NCBI RefSeq assembly: GCF_902153245.2 | Contig: NZ_CABFWF030000012.1 | Span: 585,833 to 649,832 of the forward strand | Length of the DNA stretch: 64,000 nt | Origin: Pseudorhizobium endolithicum | GTDB taxonomy: Bacteria > Pseudomonadota > Alphaproteobacteria > Rhizobiales > Rhizobiaceae | Direction of reading: 5' to 3' | Shown: positions 22,069 through 31,612 of the stretch, one piece after another | How positions within the stretch are numbered: the first letter of the stretch is position 1 | Layout: each line of letters opens with the position of its first letter | The notes under the pieces: generated by a model | Databases searched by the model: none | The model's input: only the letters and a program-made list of their open reading frames with translations | What the model was told of the DNA's origin: nothing | Translations under genes and position numbers: made by a program

Positions 22069-23242
22069 GCAATGTCACGGAAGCCTCCCCGTGTCGGCTA
22101 TGATGCAGTGCCGCATAGTCCGCGCTCCGCATCTCGAAAAGCCGCGACACGGTCCGGTCGAATTCGAAGCCTTCGGTGCCCCGTTTCGCCGTCAGCAGAT
22201 GCTCCGGCGGGGATGCGGCGGAGATGTAGAGGCGGATCGCATTGTCGTAGAGCGTGTCGACAAGATTGATGAACCGCTTAGTTTCGTTGCGTTTTTCCGG
22301 CCCGAGTTGCGGCACGCGCTCTAGGAAGATAGAATCGAAACGCTCCGCGATGGCGAGGTAGTCGGCCGCACCGAGCGGCCGCTCGCACAGGTCGGCGAAG
22401 GAAAAACGGGCGATACGTCCGGCAGCCGAGGGCACATGGATGGAGCGGCCCTTCCTGGGCACCTCGGCAGGCCCCGCCCGTGCGCCATCCGTCACCTGAT
22501 GCCAGGCCGCCTCCATGGTGGCATCCGCCTGGGGGCCGAGCGGGGTGACATAGACCGGCAGGTTCGCAAGCTTCTGCATGCGGTAATCGGTATCGGAATC
22601 CAGCGTCGTGACCTCGACATGCCGGCGCAGGAGGTCGATGAACGGCAGGAAGAGGCCTCTGTTCAGCCCGTCCTTGTAAAGATTTTCAGGCGCGACGTTG
22701 GAGGTGGCGATCAGGACGCAGCCGAGCGAGAACAGTTCCGTGAACAGCCGTGCGAGGATCATCGCGTCGGTGATGTCGGTGACGGAGAACTCGTCGAAGC
22801 AGAGAAGCTCCGCCTCGGCATAGATCGAGGCCGCCACCGCGGGGATCGGATCCGGGTCCCGTACCTCACCGTTCTTCACCTTCATACGATGCTCATGGAC
22901 GCGCCCGTGCACGTCAGCCATGAACTCGTGGAAATGGGCGCGCCGCTTCCGGTCAGCCGGCGCCTTCCTGAAAAACATCTCCATGAGCATGGTCTTGCCG
23001 CGCCCGACACTGCCATGGACATAAAGTCCCTGGATCGGCTTCGGCTTGCCGCTACCTTTGGCGAACAGCCAGCCGAGCGCGCTCTTCTTCTTGGCGGGGC
23101 GGGCATCGCGGAGATCGGCCAGAACCCGATCGAGCTTCGCGCCGACCGCAAACTGTGCCCTGTCCGCCTGCAACGTTCCGGCTGCGGCAAGCGCTTTCAG
23201 CTCTTCTACGACGCTGTGCGTGTAGTCGGGTATGGCTTCCAT
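22064..23242 (-). CDS. zapE: AFG1-like ATPase, cell division protein ZapE
   Basis: P-loop ATPase of the AFG1/ZapE family; in E. coli it binds FtsZ, and in mitochondria its relative acts in protein quality control. The 392-residue product has Walker A GSVGRGKTML at about residues 71-80 and Walker B LLCFDEFSVTDITDAM. The family's HFHEFMADVH block and arginine-finger region follow. The gene lies 28 bp after the Omp19-like gene on the same strand and is probably cotranscribed with it. Confidence 0.93.
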   Translation of the reverse strand: MEAIPDYTHSVVEELKALAAAGTLQADRAQFAVGAKLDRVLADLRDARPAKKKSALGWLFAKGSGKPKPIQGLYVHGSVGRGKTMLMEMFFRKAPADRKRRAHFHEFMADVHGRVHEHRMKVKNGEVRDPDPIPAVAASIYAEAELLCFDEFSVTDITDAMILARLFTELFSLGCVLIATSNVAPENLYKDGLNRGLFLPFIDLLRRHVEVTTLDSDTDYRMQKLANLPVYVTPLGPQADATMEAAWHQVTDGARAGPAEVPRKGRSIHVPSAAGRIARFSFADLCERPLGAADYLAIAERFDSIFLERVPQLGPEKRNETKRFINLVDTLYDNAIRLYISAASPPEHLLTAKRGTEGFEFDRTVSRLFEMRSADYAALHHSRHGEASVTLP

Positions 23243-23270
23243 GGCCGGGGACGGCGCTCCGGTCTGCCGA

Positions 23271-23795
23271 TCAGCGGCTCAGGCTGACGGATTGTCCGGA
23301 ATTGGTGGTACCGTCAAACCGGTTCTCGGCGGTCTTGTAGACCCGGCCGATCGTATTGCCCGACCGGTCCTTGAACTGGACCATCTTGCCAGAGACTTCC
23401 CACGACCCCATGGTGGTCAGTTCGCCGGCGCAACCACGGGTACCGCCGCGCGAGCCGCTGCCCAGATTGGTGAGCGTCAGGAACATGTCGCAGGATGAAC
23501 CCGCATACGAGACCCGCCAGTTGCCGACCATCTGCTCCTTCGTGACGTCGAGCGCAGTGGCCGGCGCTGCCGATGCATTCGGATCGAGCGCGGCGGTCTG
23601 CTGTTGAGGAGCGGAGGGGAACTGGCCAGCGCCTCCGGGAGGCGGAAGCTGGTTCGACTGAACGGAAGGAACGGGCTGGGCCTGAAGCGGCGCCGGCTGC
23701 GACGGAAGATTGTCGTAGGGGCTGTAGGAGGTGCGCTGGCAACCGGCTAGGGACATGGCGACCATCAAGCCCGTTGCGACATACCTGAACTGCAT
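23271..23795 (-). CDS. Omp19-like lipoprotein, protease inhibitor Inh family
   Basis: A 174-residue lipoprotein. Its N-terminus ([19 protein letters not shown]) ends in a lipobox LAGC, so it is lipidated at Cys19. A Pro/Gln-rich linker (about 25-75) precedes an Inh/Omp19 beta-barrel domain with two Cys (SSCDMF and RGCAGEL). The C-terminus ([16 protein letters not shown]) closely parallels Brucella Omp19, a bacterial protease inhibitor. The start is ATG 23795; a longer in-frame version would bury the signal peptide. It sits between sdh and zapE with its own good promoter. Confidence 0.88.
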   Translation of the reverse strand: MQFRYVATGLMVAMSLAGCQRTSYSPYDNLPSQPAPLQAQPVPSVQSNQLPPPGGAGQFPSAPQQQTAALDPNASAAPATALDVTKEQMVGNWRVSYAGSSCDMFLTLTNLGSGSRGGTRGCAGELTTMGSWEVSGKMVQFKDRSGNTIGRVYKTAENRFDGTTNSGQSVSLSR

Positions 23796-23850
23796 CACTT
23801 CACTCCGATCTCTGCCTGTTTGCCCGTAACTATCGATGAAAGACGGCCGA

Positions 23851-23879
23851 ATTATCGCGAACAACCGTGCCAAATCAAG
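23851..23879 (-). promoter_or_regulatory. promoter of the omp19-like/zapE unit
   Basis: CTTGAT (23874-23879), 17 bp, GATAAT (23851-23856) on the minus strand: a strong match to the rhizobial sigma-70 consensus. The expected start is near 23844, about 50 nt before the ATG at 23795. The 177-bp spacer to sdhB holds no other gene. Confidence 0.65.
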
Positions 23880-23972
23880 ACGGCGCGGGATTGCCCCATC
23901 ATCCCGTGCCCATGTAGGTCAACATGGAACAGCGGGGGCGAACATCAAGCGCTATCCGCCCTCCGCCCGCCG

Positions 23973-24752
23973 TTAGACGCGGCGTTCGACCATCATCTTC
24001 TTGATTTCGGCGATGGCCTTGGCGGGGTTCAATCCCTTCGGACAGGTCTGCGCACAGTTCATGATCGTGTGGCAGCGATAGAGACGGAACGGGTCCTCGA
24101 GGTTGTCGAGACGCTCGCCCTTGGCCTCGTCGCGCGAATCGATGAGCCAGCGATAGGCCTGGAGCAGGACAGCCGGGCCGAGGTAACGGTCGCCGTTCCA
24201 CCAGTAGCTGGGACAGGAGGTCGAGCAGCAGGCGCAGAGGATGCACTCGTAGAGGCCGTCGAGCTTCAGCCGGTCCTCATGGCTCTGCTTCCACTCCTTC
24301 GCAGGCGGAGGCGAAACCGTCTTCAGCCACGGTTCGATCGAACGGTGCTGGGCATAGAAGTTCGTCAGGTCCGGCACGAGGTCCTTCACGACCGGCATGT
24401 GCGGCAGCGGGTAGACCTTCACGGTGCCGCTGATGTCGTCCATGCCCTTGGTGCAGGCCAGCGTGTTCGAGCCGTCGATGTTCATCGCGCAGGAACCGCA
24501 GATGCCCTCGCGGCAGGAGCGGCGCAGCGTCAGCGTCGGGTCGATGTTGTTCTTGATGTAGAGAAGACCATCGAGAACCATCGGGCCGCAGTCGTCGATA
24601 TCGACGTAGTAGGTATCGATGCGCGGGTTCTGGCCGTCGTCCGGATTCCACCGGTAGATCCGGTATTCGCGGACGTTCGCTGCCCCTTCGGGCTTCGGCC
24701 AGACCTTGCCTTCGGTGATCTGGGAATTCTTCGGGAGGGCGAGTTCAACCAT
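23973..24752 (-). CDS. sdhB: succinate dehydrogenase iron-sulfur subunit
   Basis: Carries electrons from the SdhA flavin to quinone. The 259-residue protein shows all three Fe-S cluster motifs: the 2Fe-2S set [15 protein letters not shown] plus LAC, then [12 protein letters not shown] and [14 protein letters not shown] for the 4Fe-4S and 3Fe-4S clusters. The quinone-site Trp pair lies in YWWNGDRY. It is the last gene of sdhCDAB, 18 bp after sdhA. Confidence 0.97.
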   Translation of the reverse strand: MVELALPKNSQITEGKVWPKPEGAANVREYRIYRWNPDDGQNPRIDTYYVDIDDCGPMVLDGLLYIKNNIDPTLTLRRSCREGICGSCAMNIDGSNTLACTKGMDDISGTVKVYPLPHMPVVKDLVPDLTNFYAQHRSIEPWLKTVSPPPAKEWKQSHEDRLKLDGLYECILCACCSTSCPSYWWNGDRYLGPAVLLQAYRWLIDSRDEAKGERLDNLEDPFRLYRCHTIMNCAQTCPKGLNPAKAIAEIKKMMVERRV

Positions 24753-24770
24753 GTCCGGTTCCTCTCGGGA

Positions 24771-26624
24771 TCAGTAGACGCGGGCCTTGGGCTCGATCTT
24801 GGCGGGATCGATGCCGTCGGCGATGAGTTCCGTATGAACCGGGCGGTAGTCGAGCTTCACGTCGCCGGCTTCGTTGACCCAGGCAAGCGTGTGCTTGCGC
24901 CAGTTCACGTCGTCGCGGCCGCCGAACGGGCCTTCCGTATAATCCTCGCGGGCGTGGGACCCGCGGCTTTCCTTGCGTGCTTCCGCGCCGTAGACCGTTG
25001 TGATGGCGTTCGCCATCAGGTTCTCCAGTTCCAGCGTCTCGACGAGATCCGAGTTCCAGATCATCGAGCGGTCGGTGACCTTGATGTCCTTCAGTTCGCC
25101 CCAGATCGCCGACATGCGGCGGCAGCCCGATTCGAGCGACTCCTGCGTCCGGAAGACGGCCGCGTCTTCCTGCATCGTGCGCTGCATCTTGTCGCGCAGC
25201 ACCGCCGTCGGCGTGCCGCCGTTCGCGTTCCGCATGCGGTCGAAGCGATCCATGATCTTGTCGCAGGCTGCCGTATTGAGCGCCGGAACAGGCTCGGCCT
25301 TGTCGATGACCTGACCCGCGCGGATGGCCGCGGCGCGGCCAAAGACGACGAGGTCGATCAACGAGTTGGAGCCAAGGCGGTTAGCGCCGTGCACCGAAGC
25401 ACAGCCGGCCTCCCCGACCGCCATCAGGCCGGGCGCGATCCGTTCCGGATTGTTTCCGTCGGCGTTTAGCACCTCGCCCCAGAAGTTCGTCGGGATACCG
25501 CCCATATTGTAGTGCACGGTCGGCAGGACCGGGATCGGCTCGCGCGTCACATCGACGCCCGCGAAAATCTTGGCGCTCTCGGAAATCCCCGGCAGACGTT
25601 CGTGAAGAACGGCCGGATCGAGATGGTCGAGATGCAGGAAGATATGGTCCTTGTTCTTGCCGACGCCGCGGCCTTCGCGGATTTCCATCGTCATGCAGCG
25701 GGAAACCACGTCGCGCGACGCCAGGTCCTTGGCGGACGGCGCATAGCGCTCCATGAAGCGCTCGCCTTCCGAGTTGACGAGATAGCCGCCTTCGCCGCGC
25801 GCTCCCTCGGTGATCAGACAGCCTGAGCCGTAGATGCCGGTGGGGTGGAACTGGACGAACTCCATGTCCTGCAGCGGCAGGCCGGCGCGAGCGATCATGC
25901 CGCCGCCGTCACCCGTGCAGGTGTGCGCCGAGGTGGCCGAGAAATAGGCGCGGCCGTAGCCGCCGGTCGCCAGCACCACCATCTTGGCGGCGAAGCGATG
26001 GATCGTCCCATCATCCAGATTCCAGGCCACGACGCCGGTGCAGCGGCCATCGTCCGACATGATCAGGTCGAGCGCGAAGTATTCGATGAAGAATTCCGCA
26101 TTGTTGCGCAGCGACTGGCCATAGAGCGTATGCAGGATCGCATGGCCGGTACGGTCTGCGGCGGCGCAGGTGCGCTGCACCGGGGGACCGGCGCCGAAGT
26201 TCTGCATGTGGCCGCCGAACGGCCGCTGGTAGATCTTGCCTTCCTCGTTGCGCGAGAAGGGGACACCGTAATGCTCGAGTTCGTAGACCGCCTTCGGCGC
26301 TTCCATGGCGAGGTATTGCATCGCATCGACGTCGCCCAGCCAGTCGGAGCCCTTGACGGTGTCGTAGAGGTGCCACTGCCAGCAGTCCGGCGTCATGTTC
26401 TGGAGCGACGCGGCAATACCGCCCTGGGCGGCGACCGTATGCGAGCGGGTCGGGAACACCTTGGTGATGCAGGCCGTCTTGAAACCCTGCTCTGCCATAC
26501 CGAGCGTCGCCCGCAGGCCCGCGCCGCCCGCACCGACGACGATCACGTCATAGGAATGGTCGACATAGGTATAGGCCTTGCCGGCCTGAGATGTTCCTTG
26601 AGCGATGGGAGTGATCGATGCCAT
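24771..26624 (-). CDS. sdhA: succinate dehydrogenase flavoprotein subunit
   Basis: Oxidises succinate to fumarate using covalently bound FAD. I start at ATG 26624 (617 residues, [10 protein letters not shown]), preceded by AGGA; a start at 26642 would overlap sdhD. Motifs: [14 protein letters not shown] (FAD), the flavin-linking His in [14 protein letters not shown], the [20 protein letters not shown] active-site region and [11 protein letters not shown]. It lies 7 bp after sdhD. Confidence 0.97.
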   Translation of the reverse strand: MASITPIAQGTSQAGKAYTYVDHSYDVIVVGAGGAGLRATLGMAEQGFKTACITKVFPTRSHTVAAQGGIAASLQNMTPDCWQWHLYDTVKGSDWLGDVDAMQYLAMEAPKAVYELEHYGVPFSRNEEGKIYQRPFGGHMQNFGAGPPVQRTCAAADRTGHAILHTLYGQSLRNNAEFFIEYFALDLIMSDDGRCTGVVAWNLDDGTIHRFAAKMVVLATGGYGRAYFSATSAHTCTGDGGGMIARAGLPLQDMEFVQFHPTGIYGSGCLITEGARGEGGYLVNSEGERFMERYAPSAKDLASRDVVSRCMTMEIREGRGVGKNKDHIFLHLDHLDPAVLHERLPGISESAKIFAGVDVTREPIPVLPTVHYNMGGIPTNFWGEVLNADGNNPERIAPGLMAVGEAGCASVHGANRLGSNSLIDLVVFGRAAAIRAGQVIDKAEPVPALNTAACDKIMDRFDRMRNANGGTPTAVLRDKMQRTMQEDAAVFRTQESLESGCRRMSAIWGELKDIKVTDRSMIWNSDLVETLELENLMANAITTVYGAEARKESRGSHAREDYTEGPFGGRDDVNWRKHTLAWVNEAGDVKLDYRPVHTELIADGIDPAKIEPKARVY

Positions 26625-26631
26625 GGCGGGA

Positions 26632-27012
26632 TTATCCTGCAAATGCGATTTTCAGGACGGCGATAAGACAGAGACCGCCGATCAGAAGGGAGAAGGAGGC
26701 ATTGAGGATGAGGAGCACGACCTTCACCCCCTCATTGTGAATATAGTCCTGGATGACCTCCTCCATGCCGAGGCGCATGTGGACGACCGTCGCCAGGACC
26801 GTCAGCGCATTGATGGCCGCCACGAAGGGATTGGCCAGCGCGCCGACGACCTCTGCATAGGGGCGGCCCACATACATGATCAGGAAGACGACATAGAAGA
26901 GAACGAGCGGCACGAGCGCGACGGAGGTCGTGCGGACTTTCCAGAAGTGATCGGTGCCGCTCTTGGCGGAGCCAAGACCACGAACCTTGCCGAGGGGGGT
27001 ACGCATATCCAT
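26632..27012 (-). CDS. sdhD: succinate dehydrogenase membrane anchor subunit
   Basis: A 126-residue anchor with three transmembrane helices (about 29-50, 61-84 and 98-122). It helps bind heme b and ubiquinone; the candidate heme His is in [13 protein letters not shown]. The start is ATG 27012 ([12 protein letters not shown]), or the second ATG at 27006. A 43-codon upstream extension overlaps sdhC and is rejected. It lies 11 bp after sdhC. Confidence 0.94.
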   Translation of the reverse strand: MDMRTPLGKVRGLGSAKSGTDHFWKVRTTSVALVPLVLFYVVFLIMYVGRPYAEVVGALANPFVAAINALTVLATVVHMRLGMEEVIQDYIHNEGVKVVLLILNASFSLLIGGLCLIAVLKIAFAG

Positions 27013-27023
27013 GAACTTCCTCC

Positions 27024-27416
27024 TCAGCGAACCAGGATCACGACGAGCCAGACCAGGACCGTCAGGGCGATGGAGCCGGCCAGGTTGGCCTTGGCGAGCC
27101 TCGTGGCGAATTCCTTCTCGAAGCCGTATCCGAGGTCCCACATGATGTGGCGAAGGCCGCCCAGCAGGTGATGCAGCAGCGCCCAGGTAAAACCGAACAG
27201 TATGATCTGGCCGACCAGCGATCCGAACAGCGCATTGGCCTGGTTGAAGGCCTCCTCACCGGAGGCCGCGGCGATCAGCCAGGCGGCAACCAGGATCATG
27301 CCGAAATAGAGCGCGCCGCCCGTTATGCGGTGCATGATCGACATGGCCATGGTGGGGATGAATCTGTAGACCTGCAGATGCGGCGACAGGGGCCGGTTTT
27401 TTGTCACATTCGCCAT
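27024..27416 (-). CDS. sdhC: succinate dehydrogenase cytochrome b556 subunit
   Basis: A 130-residue membrane subunit with three helices. It shows the family signatures RPLSPHLQVYRF, MHRITGGALYFG and the heme-binding LLHHLLGGLRHIMWD. The start is ATG 27416 (MANVTKNRP). It opens the sdhCDAB operon. The 279-bp upstream spacer (27417-27695) holds AT-rich repeats and candidate promoter elements. Confidence 0.95.
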   Translation of the reverse strand: MANVTKNRPLSPHLQVYRFIPTMAMSIMHRITGGALYFGMILVAAWLIAAASGEEAFNQANALFGSLVGQIILFGFTWALLHHLLGGLRHIMWDLGYGFEKEFATRLAKANLAGSIALTVLVWLVVILVR

Positions 27417-27515
27417 CAGGACCTCGCGGCGTTGAAGCGTCTCCGGGCCTTGCACCCGCCAATGCACCATGCCGAAGAAATGTGCATTGCATCAATCAGC
27501 GTGGTTTAATGCCCG

Positions 27516-27561
27516 ATATACCCTACGACAAGCGATTTCAAACGGATTTCAAATTTAAATC
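27516..27561 (-). promoter_or_regulatory. AT-rich repeat/dyad and candidate sdhC promoter
   Basis: GATTTCAAA occurs twice in direct orientation (27534-27542 and 27545-27553). The second copy is also half of a near-palindrome, GATTTCAAATTTAAATC (27545-27561). Reading toward sdhC, TTTGAA (27537-27542) and GTATAT (27516-27521) are 15 bp apart, a sub-optimal promoter. The dyad sits 129-145 bp upstream of the sdhC ATG, where a repressor could act. Confidence 0.4.
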
Positions 27562-27695
27562 GATTGGGGCCGAAACCCTTCAATCTCCGCTTCTTGCGCC
27601 CTGCGGATTAACCAAATCCTGCATCAGCCCCACAGCCTTGGCGACTCCCTAGGGCAAGTGTGTTAACCTTCCGTTAATGCTTGAAGTGGAGGGTC

Positions 27696-28052
27696 ATGAT
27701 GACCGGGAAACGCTTGGCCTTGCGTGCCTTTTTGTGCTCCGTCGCCGCGGCTGCGGCCTGGCCTGCCGCGGCAGGGGACGGCTGGAACAGTTCCGCGCGG
27801 GGCTCCGGCTATCACCATTATTACAGGGCAGCCCCCTCCATCGGCTACACTAGCCCGGTCACGCGAATACCGCGGGTAGGCACCTTCAGCCGGTCGGTCT
27901 GGGTCGTCGACCCCAATCGCCTGAAGTCTCGGGCGCCGATGCTGCGGCCCAAAGCCACCATCATCCATGTCGGCGACGGGTTGAGGCTGAACGGTTTCAA
28001 GAACCCCTGCTCCTACGAGGCCGGCGTCTGCGTTATCCGCGCCAATAACTAG
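27696..28052 (+). CDS. small secreted hypothetical protein
   Basis: I do not recognise the family. The 118-residue product starts at ATG 27696, 6 nt after a GTGGAGGG Shine-Dalgarno. It has a clear Sec signal peptide (RLALRAFLCSVAAAAAWPA, cleavage near AAAG-DG). The mature part begins with a Gly/Ser/Tyr/His-rich stretch (SGYHHYYRAAPS) and ends in a two-Cys loop, NPCSYEAGVC, likely a periplasmic disulfide. Its stop shares the tetramer CTAG with the convergent methyltransferase stop. Confidence 0.7.
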   Translation: MMTGKRLALRAFLCSVAAAAAWPAAAGDGWNSSARGSGYHHYYRAAPSIGYTSPVTRIPRVGTFSRSVWVVDPNRLKSRAPMLRPKATIIHVGDGLRLNGFKNPCSYEAGVCVIRANN

Positions 28053-28693
28053 ACGAACCGCCAGACCGTGGTCTTCTTGACCTCGCTGTCTTCCAGCGCC
28101 CGTGTCACCGGCACCTCGTAGACGGCAAGCGCCTCGAGGCAATCCTTCGGAAGATAGCTCCGTCCCGGATCACCCGCCAGGATAACAATGCCGTGTCCGG
28201 TGAGTGTCTTGAACCAGGGCAGCAGCGCCTGGGCGAAGTCCCTGTCGTAGAACACGTCGCCGGCGAGAACCGTGTCAGCGTCCACGACCGAACCGGTCAG
28301 GTCGCGGCCGGTGAAAGCGACCTCCACTCCGTTTGCAGCCGCATTGAGGGCAACGGCCTCGGCGGCCCAGCGGTCGATGTCGGCAGCCAGAACGTCCCTT
28401 GCGCCCGCCATACGCGCGGCGATCGCCACCAGCCCCGAGCCCGTGGCGAAATCCAGGACCCTTCTTCCCCGCACCGTTTCCGGATGATCCAGGATGTGGC
28501 GCGCCAGTCCCTGTCCGCCTGCCCAGGCGAAGGCCCAGAAGGGCGGCGGCAGCCCGATCTCCTCCAGTTCCTCCTCCGTCTTCTGCCAGAGATCATGCGC
28601 CTCGTCGGCAAGATGCAGCCGGATCTCCGGCACGTGCGGCGGTACCTGCAGCGTCGTGTTGTCGAGGATGAAGCGACGAGGCTCTGTCTTCAC
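28049..28693 (-). CDS. METTL20/ETFbeta-type protein lysine methyltransferase
   Basis: A SAM-dependent class I methyltransferase of 214 residues, started at GTG 28693 (VKTEPRRFIL). It closely parallels human METTL20 (ETFBKMT): PPFWAFAWAGGQGLAR before motif I, VLDFATGSGLVAIAA (motif I), LAADID, AGDVFYDRD (catalytic region) and ILAGDPGRSYLP. The Agrobacterium homologue methylates ribosomal protein L7/L12 and ETF-beta (established for that protein), so the same substrates are the best guess. It is the last gene of the tsaD operon, 7 bp after the EVE gene. Confidence 0.87.
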   Translation of the reverse strand: MKTEPRRFILDNTTLQVPPHVPEIRLHLADEAHDLWQKTEEELEEIGLPPPFWAFAWAGGQGLARHILDHPETVRGRRVLDFATGSGLVAIAARMAGARDVLAADIDRWAAEAVALNAAANGVEVAFTGRDLTGSVVDADTVLAGDVFYDRDFAQALLPWFKTLTGHGIVILAGDPGRSYLPKDCLEALAVYEVPVTRALEDSEVKKTTVWRFV

Positions 28694-28700
28694 TGTGGTC

Positions 28701-29141
28701 TCAGCCGGGCGAACGGGGCGGGTTGTCCAGGCCGCCGAGGCGGCAGATCTCGGCATATTCCTCGTCCGTCACCGGCTGCACGGACAGGCGCATCGACGTC
28801 ACCAGCGACATTTTCTCGAACGCCGGGTTGGCCTTGATGTCCTTGAGCGTCACAGGCTTCGGTATGTCGCACACGGCGCGGATGTCGACGCAGTCCCAGC
28901 GCGCGTCATCTCCCGCCGTCGAATCCGGATGGCTGAGTGCGCACACCTCGACGATCCCGACGATCTCCAGCCCCTCGTTGGAATGGTAGAAGAAGCCCTT
29001 GTCGCCGAGCTTCATGGCCCGCATGTTGTTGCGGGCCTGGTAGTTGCGGACGCCCGTCCACTCTTCGCCGGCCTCGCCCTTGGCCTTCTGCATTTCCCAG
29101 GACCAGACATTCGGCTCGGACTTGAAAAGCCAGTATGCCAT
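28701..29141 (-). CDS. EVE domain protein (THYN1-like)
   Basis: A 146-residue single-domain protein of the EVE/PUA-like fold, similar to thymocyte nuclear protein 1. It starts MAYWLFKSEPNVWSW and contains WTGVRNYQARNNMRAM and the FFYHSNEGLEIVGIVEV strand region. EVE domains bind modified bases in DNA or RNA, by a pocket inferred from family structures. No enzyme motif is visible. It lies 4 bp after the YciI gene in the tsaD-gpsA operon. Confidence 0.9.
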   Translation of the reverse strand: MAYWLFKSEPNVWSWEMQKAKGEAGEEWTGVRNYQARNNMRAMKLGDKGFFYHSNEGLEIVGIVEVCALSHPDSTAGDDARWDCVDIRAVCDIPKPVTLKDIKANPAFEKMSLVTSMRLSVQPVTDEEYAEICRLGGLDNPPRSPG

Positions 29142-29145
29142 CGCC

Positions 29146-29439
29146 TCAGGCCTCCGGCTTGTTGAAGACCCAGTTATAGGGCTTCACCTCGACCTTTTCG
29201 AAAAGACCCGCCTGATAATACGGATCGGCCTCGGCAAGCGCTCTCGCGGCAGCCATGTCTTCCGCCTCGACGATCACCAGGCTGCCGTTCGGCTTGCCTT
29301 CGTCGTCCAGGAACGGCCCCGCCATCTTCAGCGTGCCTTCGGCATTGAGCTTGTTGAGGTGATCGAGATGCGCCGGGCGCGTATCCATCCGCACGTTGAG
29401 GTGGCCGGGCTTGTCGGTGCAAAGAAATGCGAACAGCAT
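29146..29439 (-). CDS. YciI family protein
   Basis: A 97-residue YciI-like alpha/beta ferredoxin-fold protein (relatives of muconolactone isomerase-type domains). It has RPAHLDHLNKL with the conserved His-Asp pair and a DPYYQAGLFEKVEV C-terminal segment. The biochemical role is unknown. It lies 20 bp after gpsA and 4 bp before the EVE gene. Confidence 0.88.
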   Translation of the reverse strand: MLFAFLCTDKPGHLNVRMDTRPAHLDHLNKLNAEGTLKMAGPFLDDEGKPNGSLVIVEAEDMAAARALAEADPYYQAGLFEKVEVKPYNWVFNKPEA

Positions 29440-29459
29440 CGAAATGTCTCTTCCTTCAG

Positions 29460-30446
29460 TTATTCCGTGGTGATCGGGCGCGTCATCAGTTGTTCGACCG
29501 CAGCCGGGATCGCGAGCCTTCCCGCGATGATATCGGCAACGGCATTGGTGATCGGCAGGTCCACGCCCTGCTTCTTCCCCAGCTCGGCGGCGACGGCGGC
29601 GGCATGGGCGCCCTCGACCAGATCGCCACTACCGCCGTTATGGGCCTGGCTGCCGAGGGCAATGCCGTAGCGAAGGTTGCGGGACTGGTGGCTGGTGCCC
29701 GTGAGGACGAGATCGCCCAGCCCCGACAGCCCGCGCACGGTCTCCGCACGTCCGCCCATCCGGTCCACGAGGCGGGACATCTCGGCCAGCCCGCGGGAGA
29801 TGAGCGCTGCCCTGGCGGATTCGCCCAGCCCCGCACCTTCAACGATCCCGCAGGCTATAGCCAGCACGTTCTTCAGCGCTCCGCCCAGCTGGACTCCCGT
29901 ACGGTCGGTGGATGCGTAGAGCCTGAACGTCCGGGTCGAAAGGGTTTGCGCAAGCGTTTCCGCGAGATCCGTGTCGCTCGCGGCGATCGTCATCGCCGTC
30001 GGCAGCCCGCGGGCGATATCCGCGGCGAAGCCGGGTCCGCTGAGGGCGGCAGCGGGCCGCCCGTGCAGTTCCCGTTCCAGGACCTCGGTCAGCAATGCTC
30101 CGGAGGTGCGCTCCAGCCCCTTGGCACAGGTGACGACCGCGGCCTGGCGCGCGAGATAGGGAGCATAATGCCGGGCGGCATCGGCTTGTGCCTGTGAGGG
30201 CATGGCAAAAAGAACGAACACAGCCTCCGATACGGCGTCGGGCTCTGCCGAAAACTCCAGCACATCCGGCAACGGGACGCCCGGCAGCGAGCCGTCATGG
30301 GATCGCAGATCCCGCAGGTCGCTCATCAGGATCGGATTGCGGCCGACCAGCGTCACCCTCAGGCTCTCCTGCAGGGCCATGACGGCCGCAAGCGCGGTGC
30401 CGAAGGCGCCCGCTCCGATGACGACGACATTCTGACGGACGCTCAT
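29460..30446 (-). CDS. gpsA: glycerol-3-phosphate dehydrogenase [NAD(P)+]
   Basis: Reduces dihydroxyacetone phosphate to sn-glycerol 3-phosphate for phospholipid synthesis. The 328-residue cytoplasmic enzyme has the N-terminal dinucleotide motif [12 protein letters not shown] (residues 11-22), the conserved CAKGLER block, [13 protein letters not shown] and the catalytic Lys region [13 protein letters not shown]. It overlaps tsaD by 4 bp (ATGA type), so the two are translationally coupled. Confidence 0.96.
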   Translation of the reverse strand: MSVRQNVVVIGAGAFGTALAAVMALQESLRVTLVGRNPILMSDLRDLRSHDGSLPGVPLPDVLEFSAEPDAVSEAVFVLFAMPSQAQADAARHYAPYLARQAAVVTCAKGLERTSGALLTEVLERELHGRPAAALSGPGFAADIARGLPTAMTIAASDTDLAETLAQTLSTRTFRLYASTDRTGVQLGGALKNVLAIACGIVEGAGLGESARAALISRGLAEMSRLVDRMGGRAETVRGLSGLGDLVLTGTSHQSRNLRYGIALGSQAHNGGSGDLVEGAHAAAVAAELGKKQGVDLPITNAVADIIAGRLAIPAAVEQLMTRPITTE

Positions 30447-31540
30447 GCCTTTGCCCCCCGCTTGCCCGAACCCAGCATAGTCTGCGCGCTCATGTCGAGC
30501 GGCCAGCGCGACCGCGGCTGCACGTCGAGCGGATCGGACGGAAGCTCTGCCGCCATACGCTCCAGTCCCGCCCAGGCGATCATCGCCGCGTTGTCGGTGC
30601 AGAGCCGCATCGGCGGCGCGATGAAGCGGAAGCCGTGTTCGATGCAGAGAGCCTGCAGCGTCCGGCGGATCTCGTCATTGGCCGCCACCCCGCCGGCGAC
30701 CACCAGCGCGGGCTGCACATCCACATCCGCATACTCGCCCCGGAAGCGGGCCAGTCCACGGCCGATGCGGTCCTGCAGCGTCCGCGAGACCGCCTTCTGG
30801 AACGAGGCGCAGATGTCGGCGACATCCTGGTCACTCAGAGGCGCGATTTCGGTCGCCGCCTGCCGGACGGCGGTCTTGAGCCCGGAGAAGGAAAAGTCCA
30901 GCCGGGCCTCGCCCACCAGCGGACGCGGCAGCTTGAAGCGGTCCGGATCGCCCTTGAGGGCCGCCCGTTCCACCGCCGGACCGCCCGGATAGGGAAGCCC
31001 CAGCAGCTTCGCTGTCTTGTCGAACGCCTCGCCGAGCGCATCGTCGATCGTGGTGCCCCAGCGCTCGTATTCGCCCACCCCGCGCACCAGGATGAGCTGC
31101 GTGTGGCCACCGGAAACGAGCAGCATCAGATAGGGAAAGGGCAGGCCGTCCGTCAGGCGCGCCGTCAGCGCGTGTCCCTCGAGATGGTTGATCGCAAAGA
31201 GGGGCTTGTTCGTCACCCTGGCGATCGCCTTGCCGGTCATCAGTCCTACGATCAGCCCGCCGATCAGCCCGGGGCCGGAGGTGGCCGCCACGGCATCGAT
31301 CTCCGGCAGCGAGACCTTTGCCTGCTCAAGTGCCTCCTGGATCAGCCCGTCCAGCGCCTCCACATGGGCGCGGGCGGCGATCTCGGGTACGACGCCGCCG
31401 AAGGCGCTGTGCTCCTCGAGCTGCGACAAAACGACGTCCGACAGGATTTCGCCACGCCCGTCGGGATGCCGCACGACCACGGAAGCCGCGGTTTCGTCGC
31501 AGCTTGTTTCGATGCCGAGGATGCGGAGAAAGGGCGCCAT
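30443..31540 (-). CDS. tsaD: tRNA t6A threonylcarbamoyltransferase TsaD
   Basis: With TsaB/TsaE it transfers threonylcarbamoyl to A37 of ANN-decoding tRNAs. The 365-residue ASKHA-fold protein has [13 protein letters not shown] at the N-terminus, the metal-binding HLEGH near residue 115, [11 protein letters not shown] and [13 protein letters not shown]. It heads the minus operon and is divergent from hemC, with 72 bp between the starts. MtaB, which acts on the same t6A, is also in this window (53.4 kb). Confidence 0.96.
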   Translation of the reverse strand: MAPFLRILGIETSCDETAASVVVRHPDGRGEILSDVVLSQLEEHSAFGGVVPEIAARAHVEALDGLIQEALEQAKVSLPEIDAVAATSGPGLIGGLIVGLMTGKAIARVTNKPLFAINHLEGHALTARLTDGLPFPYLMLLVSGGHTQLILVRGVGEYERWGTTIDDALGEAFDKTAKLLGLPYPGGPAVERAALKGDPDRFKLPRPLVGEARLDFSFSGLKTAVRQAATEIAPLSDQDVADICASFQKAVSRTLQDRIGRGLARFRGEYADVDVQPALVVAGGVAANDEIRRTLQALCIEHGFRFIAPPMRLCTDNAAMIAWAGLERMAAELPSDPLDVQPRSRWPLDMSAQTMLGSGKRGAKA

Positions 31541-31612
31541 GAGCCTATCGTTGATTGCGGGCTGGGAGAAAGCCGGTTACCAAGGCCTTCGGTTAACAAT
31601 GGACGAAAGCGG

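Noticed and set aside
30635..31612. A long in-frame N-terminal extension of HemC.
   Set aside because: It is the antisense of tsaD; HemC proteins start at the [13 protein letters not shown] region and length then fits the family.
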